DNA of 64,000 nt from an uncultured Clostridia bacterium (GCA_934747885.1 CAKVHE010000001.1:372001-436000), one strand, 5' to 3'; positions 26,200-36,046 are shown, counted from the stretch's first letter. Program-made: numbers and translations. The notes: generated from the letters alone by a model not told the origin.

Positions 26200-27624
26200 T
26201 TACTTTCCCCCTTGTGGTTTTATGCTTTCGTGACAAATGATAGAATTTTTGCCGTCTTTGCACTGGTCACCAAAGTTGGTTTTTGCACTTTTTGCTAGCG
26301 TTTCCATAACGCCAAACAAACAAAAACCGCCCTGACATCTGCCCATACCTGCACGGACGCGACGCTTGATGCCGTCCACCGAACGGGCGGGCAACGGTGA
26401 ATTTACCGCTTCGGTAATCTGCCCCAAACTAACACCCTCACACCTGCACACAATTTTGCCATACGATGGGTGCTTTTGTACAAACTCTGCACGCTCGGCA
26501 TTGCTCATAGCGCTCAAATTGGTATAGCCTTTTCGACGCTTTAAACCTTTTACTTCCGCCTGAGGGTCCAGCCCCAAAAGGGTGGCTACCATTTCGGCTA
26601 TTGCCGGCGCCGAAGTTAGTCCCGGCGAACAAATACCCGCCAAATTTATTACATTTGGCACTTTTGCACTTTTTTCTATAACAAAGTCTTCACCGACAAT
26701 ATTTCTCACGCCCGAAAACACTCTAATGGTTTGATTAAACGGCAAACCGTTGTACATTTCTTCGGTCTGCGTTTTAATTTCTGCAAGCCCAAGCGTGCTG
26801 GTGATAGGCTCCTCGCCAGATGGTATACTGGTTGGCCCCACCATAAGGTTGCCATGCACCGTTTCGGTTACCAAAATACCTTTGCTATCTTTGGTTGGAA
26901 GAGGGAAAATGGTATGATTTACATAGCCCGCCACCTTTTTGTCCAAAAGGTAATATTCGCCTCGCCTAAACTTTATGTCGTAAGTTTCGGCGCCAAGCAA
27001 GCGCGCTATGTCGTTGTAGCCCGCCCCGCAAGAATTTACAACATAGGTGCTTTCAACCTTTCTGCCATCTTGTGCCACAATTTCAAACTTGCCCGCTTTT
27101 TTGATGATTTTTTTGGTGTCAAATTCTAGTAGCACCGTTCCGCCATTTATTATAGCTTCTTCGGCAAGGGCAATTGGCAAATCGTAAGAACTAACTTCCC
27201 CGCCCGTGCCAGCAAAAAGAGCACATACATTTTTTTGCTTTAAGTTTGGCTCCATTTTGCAAAGCGCGTCAGCTTCAATAATTTTGAGTTTTGGCACGCC
27301 GTTTTGCTTGCCACGTTCCAAAAGTTCCACCAGTTTTTGGCGGTCTTCGCCCACTACCAAATGTCCGCGCTGAACAAAAGGCACGCCAAGTCGGGCAGCC
27401 AAATCTTTCCACATTGCATTCCCGCGCACATTAAGTTTGGCTTTTAGGGTGTTTGGTTTGCAGTCAAAACCGGCGTGAATAAGTGCGCTGTTTGCTTTGC
27501 TAGAACCAAAACCAACATCGTTTTGTTTTTCAATTAAGCAGACTTTTTTGCCAAGGCGCACGAGTTTATTAAATATTGCGGTGCCTACCACGCCACCGCC
27601 AATAACGGTAATATCGTATTTCAT
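26200..27624 (-). CDS. FAD-dependent glycerol-3-phosphate dehydrogenase-like protein with [2Fe-2S] domain
   Basis: 474 residues. N-terminal DAO fold with ITVIGGGVVGTAIFNKL (Rossmann) and SSKANSALIHAGFD, then a C-terminal BFD-type [2Fe-2S] domain with VCRCEGVSLGQI and GRCQGGFC. This layout is found in clostridial GlpA/GlpO-like enzymes oxidising glycerol-3-phosphate to dihydroxyacetone phosphate. First gene of a three-gene operon, divergent from glpK across about 118 nt. L-2-hydroxyglutarate oxidase-type activity is an alternative on sequence, but the glpK neighbour favours G3P. Confidence 0.88.
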   Translation of the reverse strand: MKYDITVIGGGVVGTAIFNKLVRLGKKVCLIEKQNDVGFGSSKANSALIHAGFDCKPNTLKAKLNVRGNAMWKDLAARLGVPFVQRGHLVVGEDRQKLVELLERGKQNGVPKLKIIEADALCKMEPNLKQKNVCALFAGTGGEVSSYDLPIALAEEAIINGGTVLLEFDTKKIIKKAGKFEIVAQDGRKVESTYVVNSCGAGYNDIARLLGAETYDIKFRRGEYYLLDKKVAGYVNHTIFPLPTKDSKGILVTETVHGNLMVGPTSIPSGEEPITSTLGLAEIKTQTEEMYNGLPFNQTIRVFSGVRNIVGEDFVIEKSAKVPNVINLAGICSPGLTSAPAIAEMVATLLGLDPQAEVKGLKRRKGYTNLSAMSNAERAEFVQKHPSYGKIVCRCEGVSLGQITEAVNSPLPARSVDGIKRRVRAGMGRCQGGFCLFGVMETLAKSAKTNFGDQCKDGKNSIICHESIKPQGGK

Positions 27625-27742
27625 ATAATCTCCTTGATTTAAGTTTAGTATATATTTTTTTTGTTGTCAAACTTATTTTGCCCCGCTTATTATTTGATTA
27701 AACAAAATTTTTTTGGTACAATATTTTTAGGAGAACAAAGTT

Positions 27743-29218
27743 ATGAAAAGATATATTTTGGCAATAGACGAAGGCACCACCAGCGAACGCATTTTGCTGT
27801 TTGACGCCAAAAAAAATGAAATTGTGGACATAGAGCAAGCCAAACTTGCTTGCGACTACCCCTTTAATGGATGGGTGGAACAAGACGCGGAAGAGATTTT
27901 TAACAAAACTTTTAACTCTCTTGAAAAGATTGTTAAAAGAAACAAACTTACCAGCGCCAACACCTACGGAATTGGCATAACCAACCAACGCGAAACCACC
28001 ATTGCATGGAACAAAAAAACGGGCAAGGTACTGGCGCCCGCCATTGTTTGGCAGTGTAGACGCACCGCTGACTACTGCAACAAAATAAGCGAAAAAGACA
28101 AGTCTTGGTTAAAACAAAAAACCGGACTGGTTTTGGACGCCTATTTTAGTGCCACCAAAATGCGCTGGCTACTAGACCACAACAAAGAAGTTTTGGCTCT
28201 TGCCAAAAAAGGCGAACTTGCGCTTGGCACCGTGGACGCTTTTTTAATTTATAAACTAACAAAGGGCGAAGTGTTTGCCACTGACGCCACCAACGCCAGC
28301 CGAACCATGCTTTGTGACCTATCTGCGCCTTTATGCTATGACCCAACTTTGCTAAAATTCTTTGGTATTCCACAGTCGGCTCTGGCAGAAGTGCGAGATA
28401 ACATCTCAAATTTTGGCACTACCACCATACTTGGGCAAAACTTTCCTATTGTTGCCAGCATCGGCGATCAGCAATCTTCGCTGTTTGGTCAAGGCTGCTA
28501 CCGTGCGGGCGAAGCAAAATGCACTTATGGCACCGGCGCCTTTGTTTTGGTAAATCAGGGAAACAAACTCCCCACCCCAAATAGCAAACTGCTTTCTACC
28601 GTGGCGTGGCATCTAAACGGCAAACCAACCTACGCCCTAGAAGGTAGCGTGTTTAATGTTGGTAGCACCATTGAACTATTTAAAAACAACCTAAATTTGT
28701 TTAATTCGCTTGCCGAACTGGATAGTTTTGAACTTTCCCACGATGCTAGTAGCGAACTATATTTGGTGCCAGCCTTTACCGGACTTGGTGCGCCTTATTG
28801 GGCACCAAATGCAAGGGGTGCAATTTTGGGCATGACCTTAAATACCACCCGCAAGGATATTTTGCGTGCGGGGCTAGAATCATTTGCTTATTCCGTCTAT
28901 GATATTCTGGCGGAACTAAAAACTGCAAACATAAAAATAAAAGGGCTATCGGTGGACGGTGGCGTTAGCAAAAATGATTATATGCTAAAATTTGAAGCCA
29001 GTTTGATTGGTGCCCCGGTTACGCGCGCCGGAAGTCACGAAGGCACCGCGCTTGGCGCCATATTTTTGACCGGTCTTGGCACGGGCGCTTACCAAAGTTT
29101 GGACGACCTTGCCGAACTAACACAAAAAGCCGAGAGCTTTAAGCCTACCCTATCCACCCGTGAAGTTACCAAACTAGTTGCCGGTTGGCACGACGCCGTT
29201 AACCGCGTGATTGAGTAG
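27743..29218 (+). CDS. glpK: Glycerol kinase
   Basis: 491 residues. FGGY-family kinase phosphorylating glycerol to glycerol-3-phosphate. Motifs: AIDEGTTSERI phosphate 1 loop, GITNQRETTIAW, the substrate-binding ATDATNASRTMLCD, GDQQSSLFGQGC, then the FGGY signature region GLSVDGGVSKNDYML. AGGAGAACAAAGTT precedes the start. It makes the substrate of the divergent dehydrogenase set. No glpF transporter is seen nearby. Confidence 0.97.
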   Translation: MKRYILAIDEGTTSERILLFDAKKNEIVDIEQAKLACDYPFNGWVEQDAEEIFNKTFNSLEKIVKRNKLTSANTYGIGITNQRETTIAWNKKTGKVLAPAIVWQCRRTADYCNKISEKDKSWLKQKTGLVLDAYFSATKMRWLLDHNKEVLALAKKGELALGTVDAFLIYKLTKGEVFATDATNASRTMLCDLSAPLCYDPTLLKFFGIPQSALAEVRDNISNFGTTTILGQNFPIVASIGDQQSSLFGQGCYRAGEAKCTYGTGAFVLVNQGNKLPTPNSKLLSTVAWHLNGKPTYALEGSVFNVGSTIELFKNNLNLFNSLAELDSFELSHDASSELYLVPAFTGLGAPYWAPNARGAILGMTLNTTRKDILRAGLESFAYSVYDILAELKTANIKIKGLSVDGGVSKNDYMLKFEASLIGAPVTRAGSHEGTALGAIFLTGLGTGAYQSLDDLAELTQKAESFKPTLSTREVTKLVAGWHDAVNRVIE

Positions 29219-29233
29219 TTGGAATAAAAAATT

Positions 29234-29267
29234 ACCGCACCCAGAATTATGGGTGCGGTTTGTTATT
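29234..29267. terminator. Terminator between glpK and the convergent small gene
   Basis: Arms ACCGCACCC / GGGTGCGGT with an 8-nt loop and a following TTGTTATTT. Confidence 0.85.
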
Positions 29268-29436
29268 TGTATTCTTCTAAAACTTGCAATAGTTCTAAAT
29301 CTTCTTTGGACAAAATCAGTTTTGGTTTGTCAGTATCTGGTTTTTGTTTTTTTGGTTCGTTTGGTGATTTTTTGTCTTCTTCCACCAATTCAAAGGTGCC
29401 CGAAGCAAGATTGCCTGCATATTTTATTTGAGCCAT
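29263..29436 (-). CDS. Small hypothetical protein
   Basis: 57 residues from ATG 29436 (MAQIKYAGNL), with GGGGGAAAT directly upstream. Acidic and Lys-rich with a Pro/Lys middle and an amphipathic C-terminal helix (LSKEDLELLQVLEEY). No signal peptide and no family recognised. It begins 14 nt after the stop of the TasA-like paralogue and is likely co-expressed with it. Confidence 0.7.
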   Translation of the reverse strand: MAQIKYAGNLASGTFELVEEDKKSPNEPKKQKPDTDKPKLILSKEDLELLQVLEEYK

Positions 29437-29450
29437 ATTTCCCCCTTTGT

Positions 29451-30176
29451 TTACGCTACCATAAATTCTAGCGTAAATGCCCAATCGCCAGAAATTTTGC
29501 TAATTTTATTGGTTTGCACTAGGTCTTCGTCTAATGTTAAGGTCATTTTAAAGTATATAATCGGTTTGTCAGAAGTGGTGGTTACGCTTTGTGCACTTGC
29601 TAGCGTTTGTACGCCAGGAGTTTTGTTTTCGCTGTCAAAACTTACGCTTTCGCCCCTTGCGCCTAAATAGTATTCATAAGTAGCGGTCAAGCCTTGTGGC
29701 ACATCGCTATAGGTTAATTGCGCGCGGGTTTCACTTTCGGCGTCTGCATCTCGCGTAAAAGTAAAGTAGTAGCAAATTTGTGGGTGCAAGTTGTCCACAT
29801 TTAATGTGGTACCTTCTAGCACGGCATTAACCTTCATATTGGCGCCGTCCACACTGGTGGTATGTTCGCCCACTTCGGTTGTATAAATAGTGCCGGAAAA
29901 ATCTGCTGCCTCTTCACCCTTTTTAAAAGACGCTATGGTATTTTCGCCATACACCCCGCCGGTACGACGCGCCGACAGCGAGCCTTGAACAATGGCAATT
30001 TTTACTTTTATGTTATTTTCGATGGCAACGGTATAGTTAGTTGATGTTGCATAAACGCCCACGGCAAGAAGAGCAAACGAACAAACCACAGCCAAGAGCG
30101 AATAAACCAGCCGTTTGGACAATCTTTTGCGCGCTTTTGTTTGTGAAGCGGTGTAATGAACCTTAGATTTTGCCAT
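29451..30176 (-). CDS. TasA/camelysin-like secreted protein (paralogue B)
   Basis: 241 residues. A strongly basic start (KARKRLSKR) leads to one hydrophobic segment (about 22-43) ending VGVYATSTNYTVAI, as in TasA/camelysin-like exported proteins. Further matches with the protein at 20490 are RTGGVYGE after the signal, a central region with YYFTFTRDADAES, and a Trp-containing last strand GDWAFTLEF. The two share length and order of features, so they are paralogues placed 9 kb apart. A surface-fibre role is inferred. A GGAGTAGCA site precedes the start. Confidence 0.72.
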   Translation of the reverse strand: MAKSKVHYTASQTKARKRLSKRLVYSLLAVVCSFALLAVGVYATSTNYTVAIENNIKVKIAIVQGSLSARRTGGVYGENTIASFKKGEEAADFSGTIYTTEVGEHTTSVDGANMKVNAVLEGTTLNVDNLHPQICYYFTFTRDADAESETRAQLTYSDVPQGLTATYEYYLGARGESVSFDSENKTPGVQTLASAQSVTTTSDKPIIYFKMTLTLDEDLVQTNKISKISGDWAFTLEFMVA

Positions 30177-30231
30177 TGCTACTCCTTTTTGAGTATATTA
30201 TAACTAATTAAAATTTTTGTGTCAAACAAAA

Positions 30232-30262
30232 ATAGCACACTAGCCAAAACTAGTATGCTATT
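30232..30262 (-). terminator. Terminator of the cysS operon
   Basis: Arms ATAGCACACTAG / CTAGTATGCTAT (one mismatch) followed on the minus strand by TTTTTG. Confidence 0.75.
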
Positions 30263-30289
30263 ATTTTGTTTTATTTTTTTGTTTTTATT

Positions 30290-31681
30290 TTACAATTTTT
30301 CAATTTTGTAGCCGTCTTTGCTATCCAAAATTTTGTAACCCTTTTGCGCTAGTTCGTCGCGCAGGCTATCCGCCAAGGCAAAATTTTTGTCTTTTTTGGC
30401 TTGCCAACGCTTTTCGGCAAGTTCTTTTATGTCACTGCCTAATTCCAAAGTATCTTCTGCCAAATGCTTTTCAGCGTTTTGCAAATCTAGCCCCAAAACT
30501 TCATCAAATTTTAGTAACAATTTATAAATTTTTGGGCTCTTTTGTGGAAGTTTTACCAGTTCCCAAACGATGCCTAATGCTTGTGGACAATTTAAGTTGT
30601 CGTTTATGGCCGACAAAAAACGGTTGTCAAAATCTGCAATAACCTCATCAGCCACTTCGTCGGTACCATTTTTGTTAAGCAAGGTTTGTTTGTAAAGTTT
30701 GGTTAGCGCGGTGTTGCTACTTGCAAGTTCATTTAATGTAAAGTTTTGTTGTTTTGCATAGTGCGCGTTTAAGAAAAAATATCTTAGGTCTAGCGGACGA
30801 AAACCTTTTTGTTTTAAGGTCTGCAAATTCCACACGTTGCCAAGGCTTTTGCTCATCTTGCCGCCGTCTACCATAAGGTGCTCGTGATGCAACCAACGAT
30901 GTACCACTTCTTTGCCTGCCCTACCGTAGTTTTGCGCTATTTCGTTTTCGTGGTGAATTGTTTTATGCTCAATACCGCCGCCATGCAAATCTACGCTATC
31001 GCCAAAAAACTTGTAGCAAATTGCCGAGCACTCAATGTGCCAACCCGGATAACCAAGTCCCCAAGGGCTTTCCCACTTCATTATATGATTTTCTGGCGCC
31101 TTTACCCACAAAGCAAAGTCGGCAGGATGACGCTTGTCTTCGTCCACCTCTATACGTGCACCCGCCAATTTGTCTTCGAGTTTTACGCCCGAAAGTTTGC
31201 CATAATCGGCAAATTTGCTAACATCATAATAAATACCTTTTGGCGTTTCGTAGGCGTAGCCATTTTTTATAAGGGTTTGGACAAAATCTATAATTTCCGG
31301 AATGACGTTGGTTGCTTTTTCGATATGAGTTGGCGTTAAAATGTTTAGTTCTTTCATATCATTCAAGCAAATGTTTGTGTAATAGTTTGCTATTTCGGTT
31401 GGGGTGCGATGTTCGCGCTGGCTTGCCACCAACATTTTGTCGTCACCCGTGTCGGCATCACTAGTTAGGTGCCCAACATCAGTAATATTCATAACGCTTT
31501 CTACCGGTATGCCGTTGTACATAATGGCACGACGAATGGTGTCCATCACAAAAAAGGCACGCATATTGCCGATGTGTTGAGTGCTATATACGGTTGGCCC
31601 ACAATAATACATGGTTGCCACTTTGCCCGCGGGCACAAAATCGGTTATGCTGTTTGTTAATGCGTTGTATAATTTTAACAT
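30290..31681 (-). CDS. cysS: Cysteinyl-tRNA synthetase
   Basis: 463 residues, class I synthetase charging tRNA-Cys. Motifs: YYCGPTVYSTQHIGNMRAF (with the zinc Cys and HIGN), YPGWHIECSAICYKF (zinc Cys/His), HHENEIAQ, and KMSKSLGN. The C-terminal DALR-like helical part ends with RDELAQKGYKILD. It is downstream of metG and the MarR-type gene on the same strand with short gaps. Confidence 0.97.
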   Translation of the reverse strand: MLKLYNALTNSITDFVPAGKVATMYYCGPTVYSTQHIGNMRAFFVMDTIRRAIMYNGIPVESVMNITDVGHLTSDADTGDDKMLVASQREHRTPTEIANYYTNICLNDMKELNILTPTHIEKATNVIPEIIDFVQTLIKNGYAYETPKGIYYDVSKFADYGKLSGVKLEDKLAGARIEVDEDKRHPADFALWVKAPENHIMKWESPWGLGYPGWHIECSAICYKFFGDSVDLHGGGIEHKTIHHENEIAQNYGRAGKEVVHRWLHHEHLMVDGGKMSKSLGNVWNLQTLKQKGFRPLDLRYFFLNAHYAKQQNFTLNELASSNTALTKLYKQTLLNKNGTDEVADEVIADFDNRFLSAINDNLNCPQALGIVWELVKLPQKSPKIYKLLLKFDEVLGLDLQNAEKHLAEDTLELGSDIKELAEKRWQAKKDKNFALADSLRDELAQKGYKILDSKDGYKIEKL

Positions 31682-31689
31682 ATTGCTCC

Positions 31690-32079
31690 TTAGTCGATAA
31701 GTTTGGATAAATTTCTTGCCGACTTTATTATTTTGTCTTTGTTTTTTAGTCTATTTAAAGAATTTTCTACATTTTTTAGTTTGTCGTTTAACAAATTTTC
31801 ACCTTTGGTAGTTATGTAGTAATAAATTTCGCGCTTGTTTAATAGTTCCCTATTTTTAGAAATAAGCCCATCTTTAACTAGCGCGTTGCAACAAATTGCC
31901 AAATTGCTTTTGTTTACGCCCAAAATATCTATCAAAATTTTTGGCGGTGTTTTGCCGTTTTTAGAAATAAGATACAAAATTTTGTGTTTTAGTTCAAAAT
32001 TTTCGCCCGTACCTGCTTCTAGCAAAAAATCAAAACCAATTTTTAAATCTAAAATTTCTCGTGCTATAGTGTTTTTCAT
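31690..32079 (-). CDS. MarR-type winged-helix regulator
   Basis: 129 residues from ATG 32079 (MKNTIAREIL). A GTG start three codons earlier, directly after the metG stop, is possible, but AGGTGG then acts as ribosome site for the ATG. The winged-helix is visible as LYLISKNGKTPPKILIDIL, VNKSNLAICCNALVKDGLI recognition helix and REIYYYITTKGENLL wing, followed by a dimerising helix. Ligand and targets unknown. Being sandwiched between metG and cysS is unusual for MarR proteins. Confidence 0.82.
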   Translation of the reverse strand: MKNTIAREILDLKIGFDFLLEAGTGENFELKHKILYLISKNGKTPPKILIDILGVNKSNLAICCNALVKDGLISKNRELLNKREIYYYITTKGENLLNDKLKNVENSLNRLKNKDKIIKSARNLSKLID

Positions 32080-32088
32080 TCCTGCCAC

Positions 32089-33681
32089 CTATATGCGAGT
32101 AAATAGCATTGTTACTTTGCTTAAATCTACCTTGCCATAAGTAGTAATTGGCTTCCATTCTGCTTTTCCGGTGCCAAACAACTCACGTATGGTGCGCGCA
32201 GTAGTTGGCATAAATGGTTCAGCCAAATTGCCAAGGTTGGCAATTAAAAGTGCGCAAGTGGCTATGGTCTTGTCAAACCCTGCTTTGTCTTCTTTTAGTT
32301 GAACCCAAGGTTTTTGTTCGTCAAAATATTTATTGCCTTCCATTACCAAATCTAAAAGTAAACTTCCTGCTTTTTTAAACTCAGTATTTTCTATTTCGGT
32401 GCCAATTTGGGTGTATGCTTCTTTAATTTTTTTCAAAATTTCGGCGTCCACTTCGGCTTGTGGCAATTCTTCTAGACCCTTGTATTTTAGGGTACGGTTA
32501 ACCAAATTTCCCAGTTTGTTAACAATTTCGTTGTGACAAACTTTGTATAGGTCGCTGGTAAAGTTTATATCCTTTTTTTCTGGCCCGTTTACGCAAAAAT
32601 AAAATCTCAGCGTGTCGGTGTTGTATTCATTTGCCCACCACAACGCTTCTACATTTTCTTTGGTGTTTGATTTGCTAATTTTTTGGTCGTTTATTAGCAA
32701 ATATTCGGCTGATACCATACGGTCAGGAATAAACCAATTGTCGTTTAAGCCTTTTAGCATCGCCGGCAAAAACATAGAGTGGAACACAATATTGTCTTTG
32801 GCATGACAAAGATAAATGCGCTTGTCGGTTGCCGAAGTAGTTTTCCAATAATCTTCAAATTTTTGTCCGGTGCGCGCGCAGTACTTCATGGTACCGGTGA
32901 TGTAGCCAAGCAAGGCTTCCCACCATACCCAAACCACTTTGCCCTCGTAGCCCGGCAATGGAATTTCTACGCCCCAATCTAAGTCGCGTGAAAAGTCACG
33001 GTCGCGCAAGTCGTCCAAATACTTTTGAGTTTCGTTTATGGAGTTGGCGCGCCAATATTTTTTGTTGTCGTCTAGATGTTTTTGCAAAAAGTCCTTAAAG
33101 GCGGTAAGTTTAAATACCAGCACCTTGTTTTCGCGTTGCTCGGTTTTTGTTCCGCATACCAAACACTTTGCCCCCACTAAATCGGCCTCATTTGGAACAT
33201 AACCGCAGTCGCAGTTGTCGGCCTTGGTGGTACGACCACAAACCGGACAGACAATTTCTATCTCGGTGTCGTTTACAAACTTGTTACAATGTGGACAAAA
33301 TGGGCGGCTGTTTACTTTTTCATACAAATAACCGTTGTCGTATAATTTTTTAAAAATCTTTTTGGCCTCGTTTTTATGAAATTCATCATAAGTAATGCCA
33401 AAATCATCAAAAGAAAATTCAAACTTTTTTAATGCTTCTCTAAAATTGGCATCGTATTTGTCTACAATATCTTTTGGAGTGCAACCTTGTTGGCGAGCCT
33501 TGATTGAAGGCTTGGTGCCGTGGCTATCGGTGCCGGAAATCATGGCAACATTGTCACCGAGAGCGCGGTGATAGCGCGCCAAAATGTCGCCCGAAAGCGA
33601 AGACGCTATGTAGCCTATATGTAAATTGTTGTTGGCGTATGGCCAAGATACGCACACTGTTATATTTCGTTTTCTATCCAT
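32089..33681 (-). CDS. metG: Methionyl-tRNA synthetase
   Basis: 530 residues. Class I synthetase with WPYANNNLHIGYIA (HIGH-like), a double zinc knuckle (CPHC...CPVCGRTT...CDCGY...CLVC, about residues 123-183) and KISKS in the KMSKS position. The chain ends just after the anticodon-binding helical domain and lacks the C-terminal tRNA-binding (Trbp111-like) domain found in some orthologues. No T-box leader is evident in the short upstream region. Start has GAGGTAAAA upstream. Confidence 0.96.
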   Translation of the reverse strand: MDRKRNITVCVSWPYANNNLHIGYIASSLSGDILARYHRALGDNVAMISGTDSHGTKPSIKARQQGCTPKDIVDKYDANFREALKKFEFSFDDFGITYDEFHKNEAKKIFKKLYDNGYLYEKVNSRPFCPHCNKFVNDTEIEIVCPVCGRTTKADNCDCGYVPNEADLVGAKCLVCGTKTEQRENKVLVFKLTAFKDFLQKHLDDNKKYWRANSINETQKYLDDLRDRDFSRDLDWGVEIPLPGYEGKVVWVWWEALLGYITGTMKYCARTGQKFEDYWKTTSATDKRIYLCHAKDNIVFHSMFLPAMLKGLNDNWFIPDRMVSAEYLLINDQKISKSNTKENVEALWWANEYNTDTLRFYFCVNGPEKKDINFTSDLYKVCHNEIVNKLGNLVNRTLKYKGLEELPQAEVDAEILKKIKEAYTQIGTEIENTEFKKAGSLLLDLVMEGNKYFDEQKPWVQLKEDKAGFDKTIATCALLIANLGNLAEPFMPTTARTIRELFGTGKAEWKPITTYGKVDLSKVTMLFTRI

Positions 33682-33763
33682 TTTTACCTCTTAATTATAT
33701 TGTAGTCTTTTTTAAGGTTTTGTCAATAAACTTTTAATGTTTTGTTATTATTTAATTACTATT

Positions 33764-34570
33764 TTATCTATAAGTTCCGCGTTTTTTCTCGCATTTTGTC
33801 CAACGTTTTTTAATAAATTTTGCGAGCAAACGATGGTTTATTACCACCGAACCAAAATGCATAAAGTGGTTAAAGCCACCCGGAATGTAAATGGCCTTAT
33901 TTTTGTGAACTTTGTTTAGCGAAACACGCGCAACTTTTTTGGTGTCTTGAAGAGATAGTTTGCCCGAAAATCCTTGTGATTTTATTGACGCCTTCATAGC
34001 ATCGGTGGTGGCAAGGCTACCTGGGCAGACGGCTGTTATATAGCAATTTTTGCCTTTTAGTTCTTCGCGCAAGGCTTGCGCCAAACTTGTTAAATATGCC
34101 TTGGTGGCAGCATAAGTTGCCATTTGTGGCATTGGATAAAAGCCCGCCATACTTGATACAAAAATTATGTAACTTTGCTTTTCGGTATTTCTACGCGCCA
34201 AAAAGTTGTAGGTTATGTCGGTGGTACCCACCACATTTACATTAACGCCACTAAGCACCTCTTCGCGCGGGGTGCCACAAAAACTGCCCTCAAACAAAAA
34301 GCCTGCATTGTTTATTAAAATGTTTAACTCTATTTTGTTGTCGTCAATAAACTTAAATAGTTCATCGCGTGATTCCTTTTTTGTTAAATCTGCCGCTTTG
34401 GTAAAAATTTCTATCTCTGGATATTCGACTGCTAGTTTTTCTTTTAACGCGTCTAACCTTTCTTGCTTGGTGGCCGACAAGACCAAATTGTATCCTCTTT
34501 TTGCGCATTCGTTGGTATAGGCAAGACCTAGCCCACCTGTTGCGCCGGTTATTAGTGCTGTTTGTTTCAT
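33764..34570 (-). CDS. Short-chain dehydrogenase/reductase
   Basis: 268 residues, classical SDR: cofactor motif ITGATGGLGLAYTNE (TGxxxGxG), NNAGFL, catalytic Ser in IIFVSSMAG and YAATKAYL (YxxxK), then VCPGSLATT. The C-terminal part ends in a basic stretch (KKRWTKCEKKR). The AxxSATKQER after beta-2 with Lys/Arg suggests NADP preference (inference). Substrate unknown. Monocistronic, divergent from radC. Confidence 0.9.
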   Translation of the reverse strand: MKQTALITGATGGLGLAYTNECAKRGYNLVLSATKQERLDALKEKLAVEYPEIEIFTKAADLTKKESRDELFKFIDDNKIELNILINNAGFLFEGSFCGTPREEVLSGVNVNVVGTTDITYNFLARRNTEKQSYIIFVSSMAGFYPMPQMATYAATKAYLTSLAQALREELKGKNCYITAVCPGSLATTDAMKASIKSQGFSGKLSLQDTKKVARVSLNKVHKNKAIYIPGGFNHFMHFGSVVINHRLLAKFIKKRWTKCEKKRGTYR

Positions 34571-34691
34571 TATTTTTCTCCCTTTGTATAAAATTATCTC
34601 ACACTGGCTCTACAATGTCTACATTTTTTGTTGCACAATTTATTTGTTTTTGCTAAAATTATAAGTTAAGTAAAGCCAAATGGAGAAAAAA

Positions 34692-35882
34692 ATGCATACA
34701 CCTAACGAAAAAGACAGCGAAAACGTGCATAAAAATCACCGATTGCGCGTAAAAGCCAAATTTATTGAACACGGGCTCGACACTTTTGCCGAACACGAAG
34801 TATTGGAACTTTTGCTCTACTACGCCATACCTCAAGCCGACACCAACCCAATTGCGCATCGACTATTAAGTCATTATGGCAAACTTTATAATGTTTTAGA
34901 CGCAAGTTACGACAGTTTAATAGAAAACAAAGACATTGGCGAACATGCCGCCACCCTTTTAAAACTTATTCCTGCTGTGCTCCAATATTACGCAAGACAA
35001 AAGGCTGAAATAAAAGCCGGACTAACCAGCAACATAATTGCTTACAACTATGTTTCACGCTTGTTTGCCAGCCTAGACCACGAAGAATTTTACATAATTT
35101 GTCTGGACGCGCAGAACAATGTTTTTCATACCAAACGCATTAGCACGGGCGACTACAACAAGGTAGAAGTTCCTATCCGCCAAGTAACGGACTATATTTT
35201 AAAACATCAAGCCACCCGCATCTTGCTCGCGCACAATCACCCAAAAGCCTCCGCCGAACCTAGCGACGAAGACTTGGTGTTAACGCACAAGTTGTTCCAT
35301 AGTTGCGTTTTGAATGATATAGATATTTTGGATCATATTATCTACTCGCCAACCGGCTGCTACAGCATGGCACAATCGGGCGTGCTAAGACAAATTAAAA
35401 GTGACGTTATTCACATTTTGCGTTATGACGTAAATCAGTTAAAGGCGCGAATGTTCTCCACCACCTATGCGGGCTATGAACTAGTGGACGACACCGAATA
35501 CAACGCCACCATGCAACACACCAAATGGTATGAGCATTTGTGCGACCCTATCCCACCCGAACTCGCGCAAGATTTTAGCCCAATTAAAATTAAACCTGTC
35601 ACCGCCAAGGCCAAAGCCGCAAGCATCGACAACAAAGACAAATTGCAAAAAACTTATGCAAAAAGTAGCGAGGTTCCAGTGAGTGCCAGCAAGCAAACCG
35701 CACTATTGCCACAAACAAAACCTGCTGGTACTGCTCAAAAGCCACAGTCAACTGTGGAAAACAATGCTAAATTGCCCACTACCAAAAAGGCAAATGGCAA
35801 TGCCAAGCGCAAGAGCGTTGAGCAAAAGCCCTCCAAACTATCTCACCACAAAAAATTAAACAACGGCATACCATGGGAATAA
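34692..35882 (+). CDS. radC: RadC-like JAB domain protein with long basic tail
   Basis: 396 residues from ATG 34692, chosen for the GGAG site just upstream. An N-terminal helix-hairpin-helix region (LLYYAIPQADTNPIAHRLL) and a JAB/MPN core with LLAHNHPKASAEPSDEDL (HxHP...SxxD metal site) and GDYNKVEVPIRQV match RadC/YeeS. RadC proteins are usually near 220-230 residues; here about 150 extra residues follow, rich in Lys, Ala, Thr and Pro, with no domain I recognise. The tail may bind nucleic acid. The role of RadC in DNA repair is itself unsettled. Confidence 0.88.
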   Translation: MHTPNEKDSENVHKNHRLRVKAKFIEHGLDTFAEHEVLELLLYYAIPQADTNPIAHRLLSHYGKLYNVLDASYDSLIENKDIGEHAATLLKLIPAVLQYYARQKAEIKAGLTSNIIAYNYVSRLFASLDHEEFYIICLDAQNNVFHTKRISTGDYNKVEVPIRQVTDYILKHQATRILLAHNHPKASAEPSDEDLVLTHKLFHSCVLNDIDILDHIIYSPTGCYSMAQSGVLRQIKSDVIHILRYDVNQLKARMFSTTYAGYELVDDTEYNATMQHTKWYEHLCDPIPPELAQDFSPIKIKPVTAKAKAASIDNKDKLQKTYAKSSEVPVSASKQTALLPQTKPAGTAQKPQSTVENNAKLPTTKKANGNAKRKSVEQKPSKLSHHKKLNNGIPWE

Positions 35883-35912
35883 AATAGTTTTGGTATAAAT
35901 AGTTTTTTTTGT

Positions 35913-35955
35913 AACAAAATAAGTTGGTAAATAGCGGACTTATTTTGTTTTTTTA
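35913..35955 (+). terminator. Terminator of radC
   Basis: Arms AACAAAATAAGT / ACTTATTTTGTT, then TTTTTTATT. Confidence 0.88.
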
Positions 35956-36046
35956 TTGCAAAAAGATTGCTTTGCTCCGCCTCATTTGGTTGCTTTTTAT
36001 TTTTTTATTCATATAATAGAAAATAATAAACTTTAAAGGAGAAATT

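Noticed and set aside
33682..33763. T-box leaders for metG or cysS
   Set aside because: Upstream regions are too short and lack specifier or antiterminator elements.
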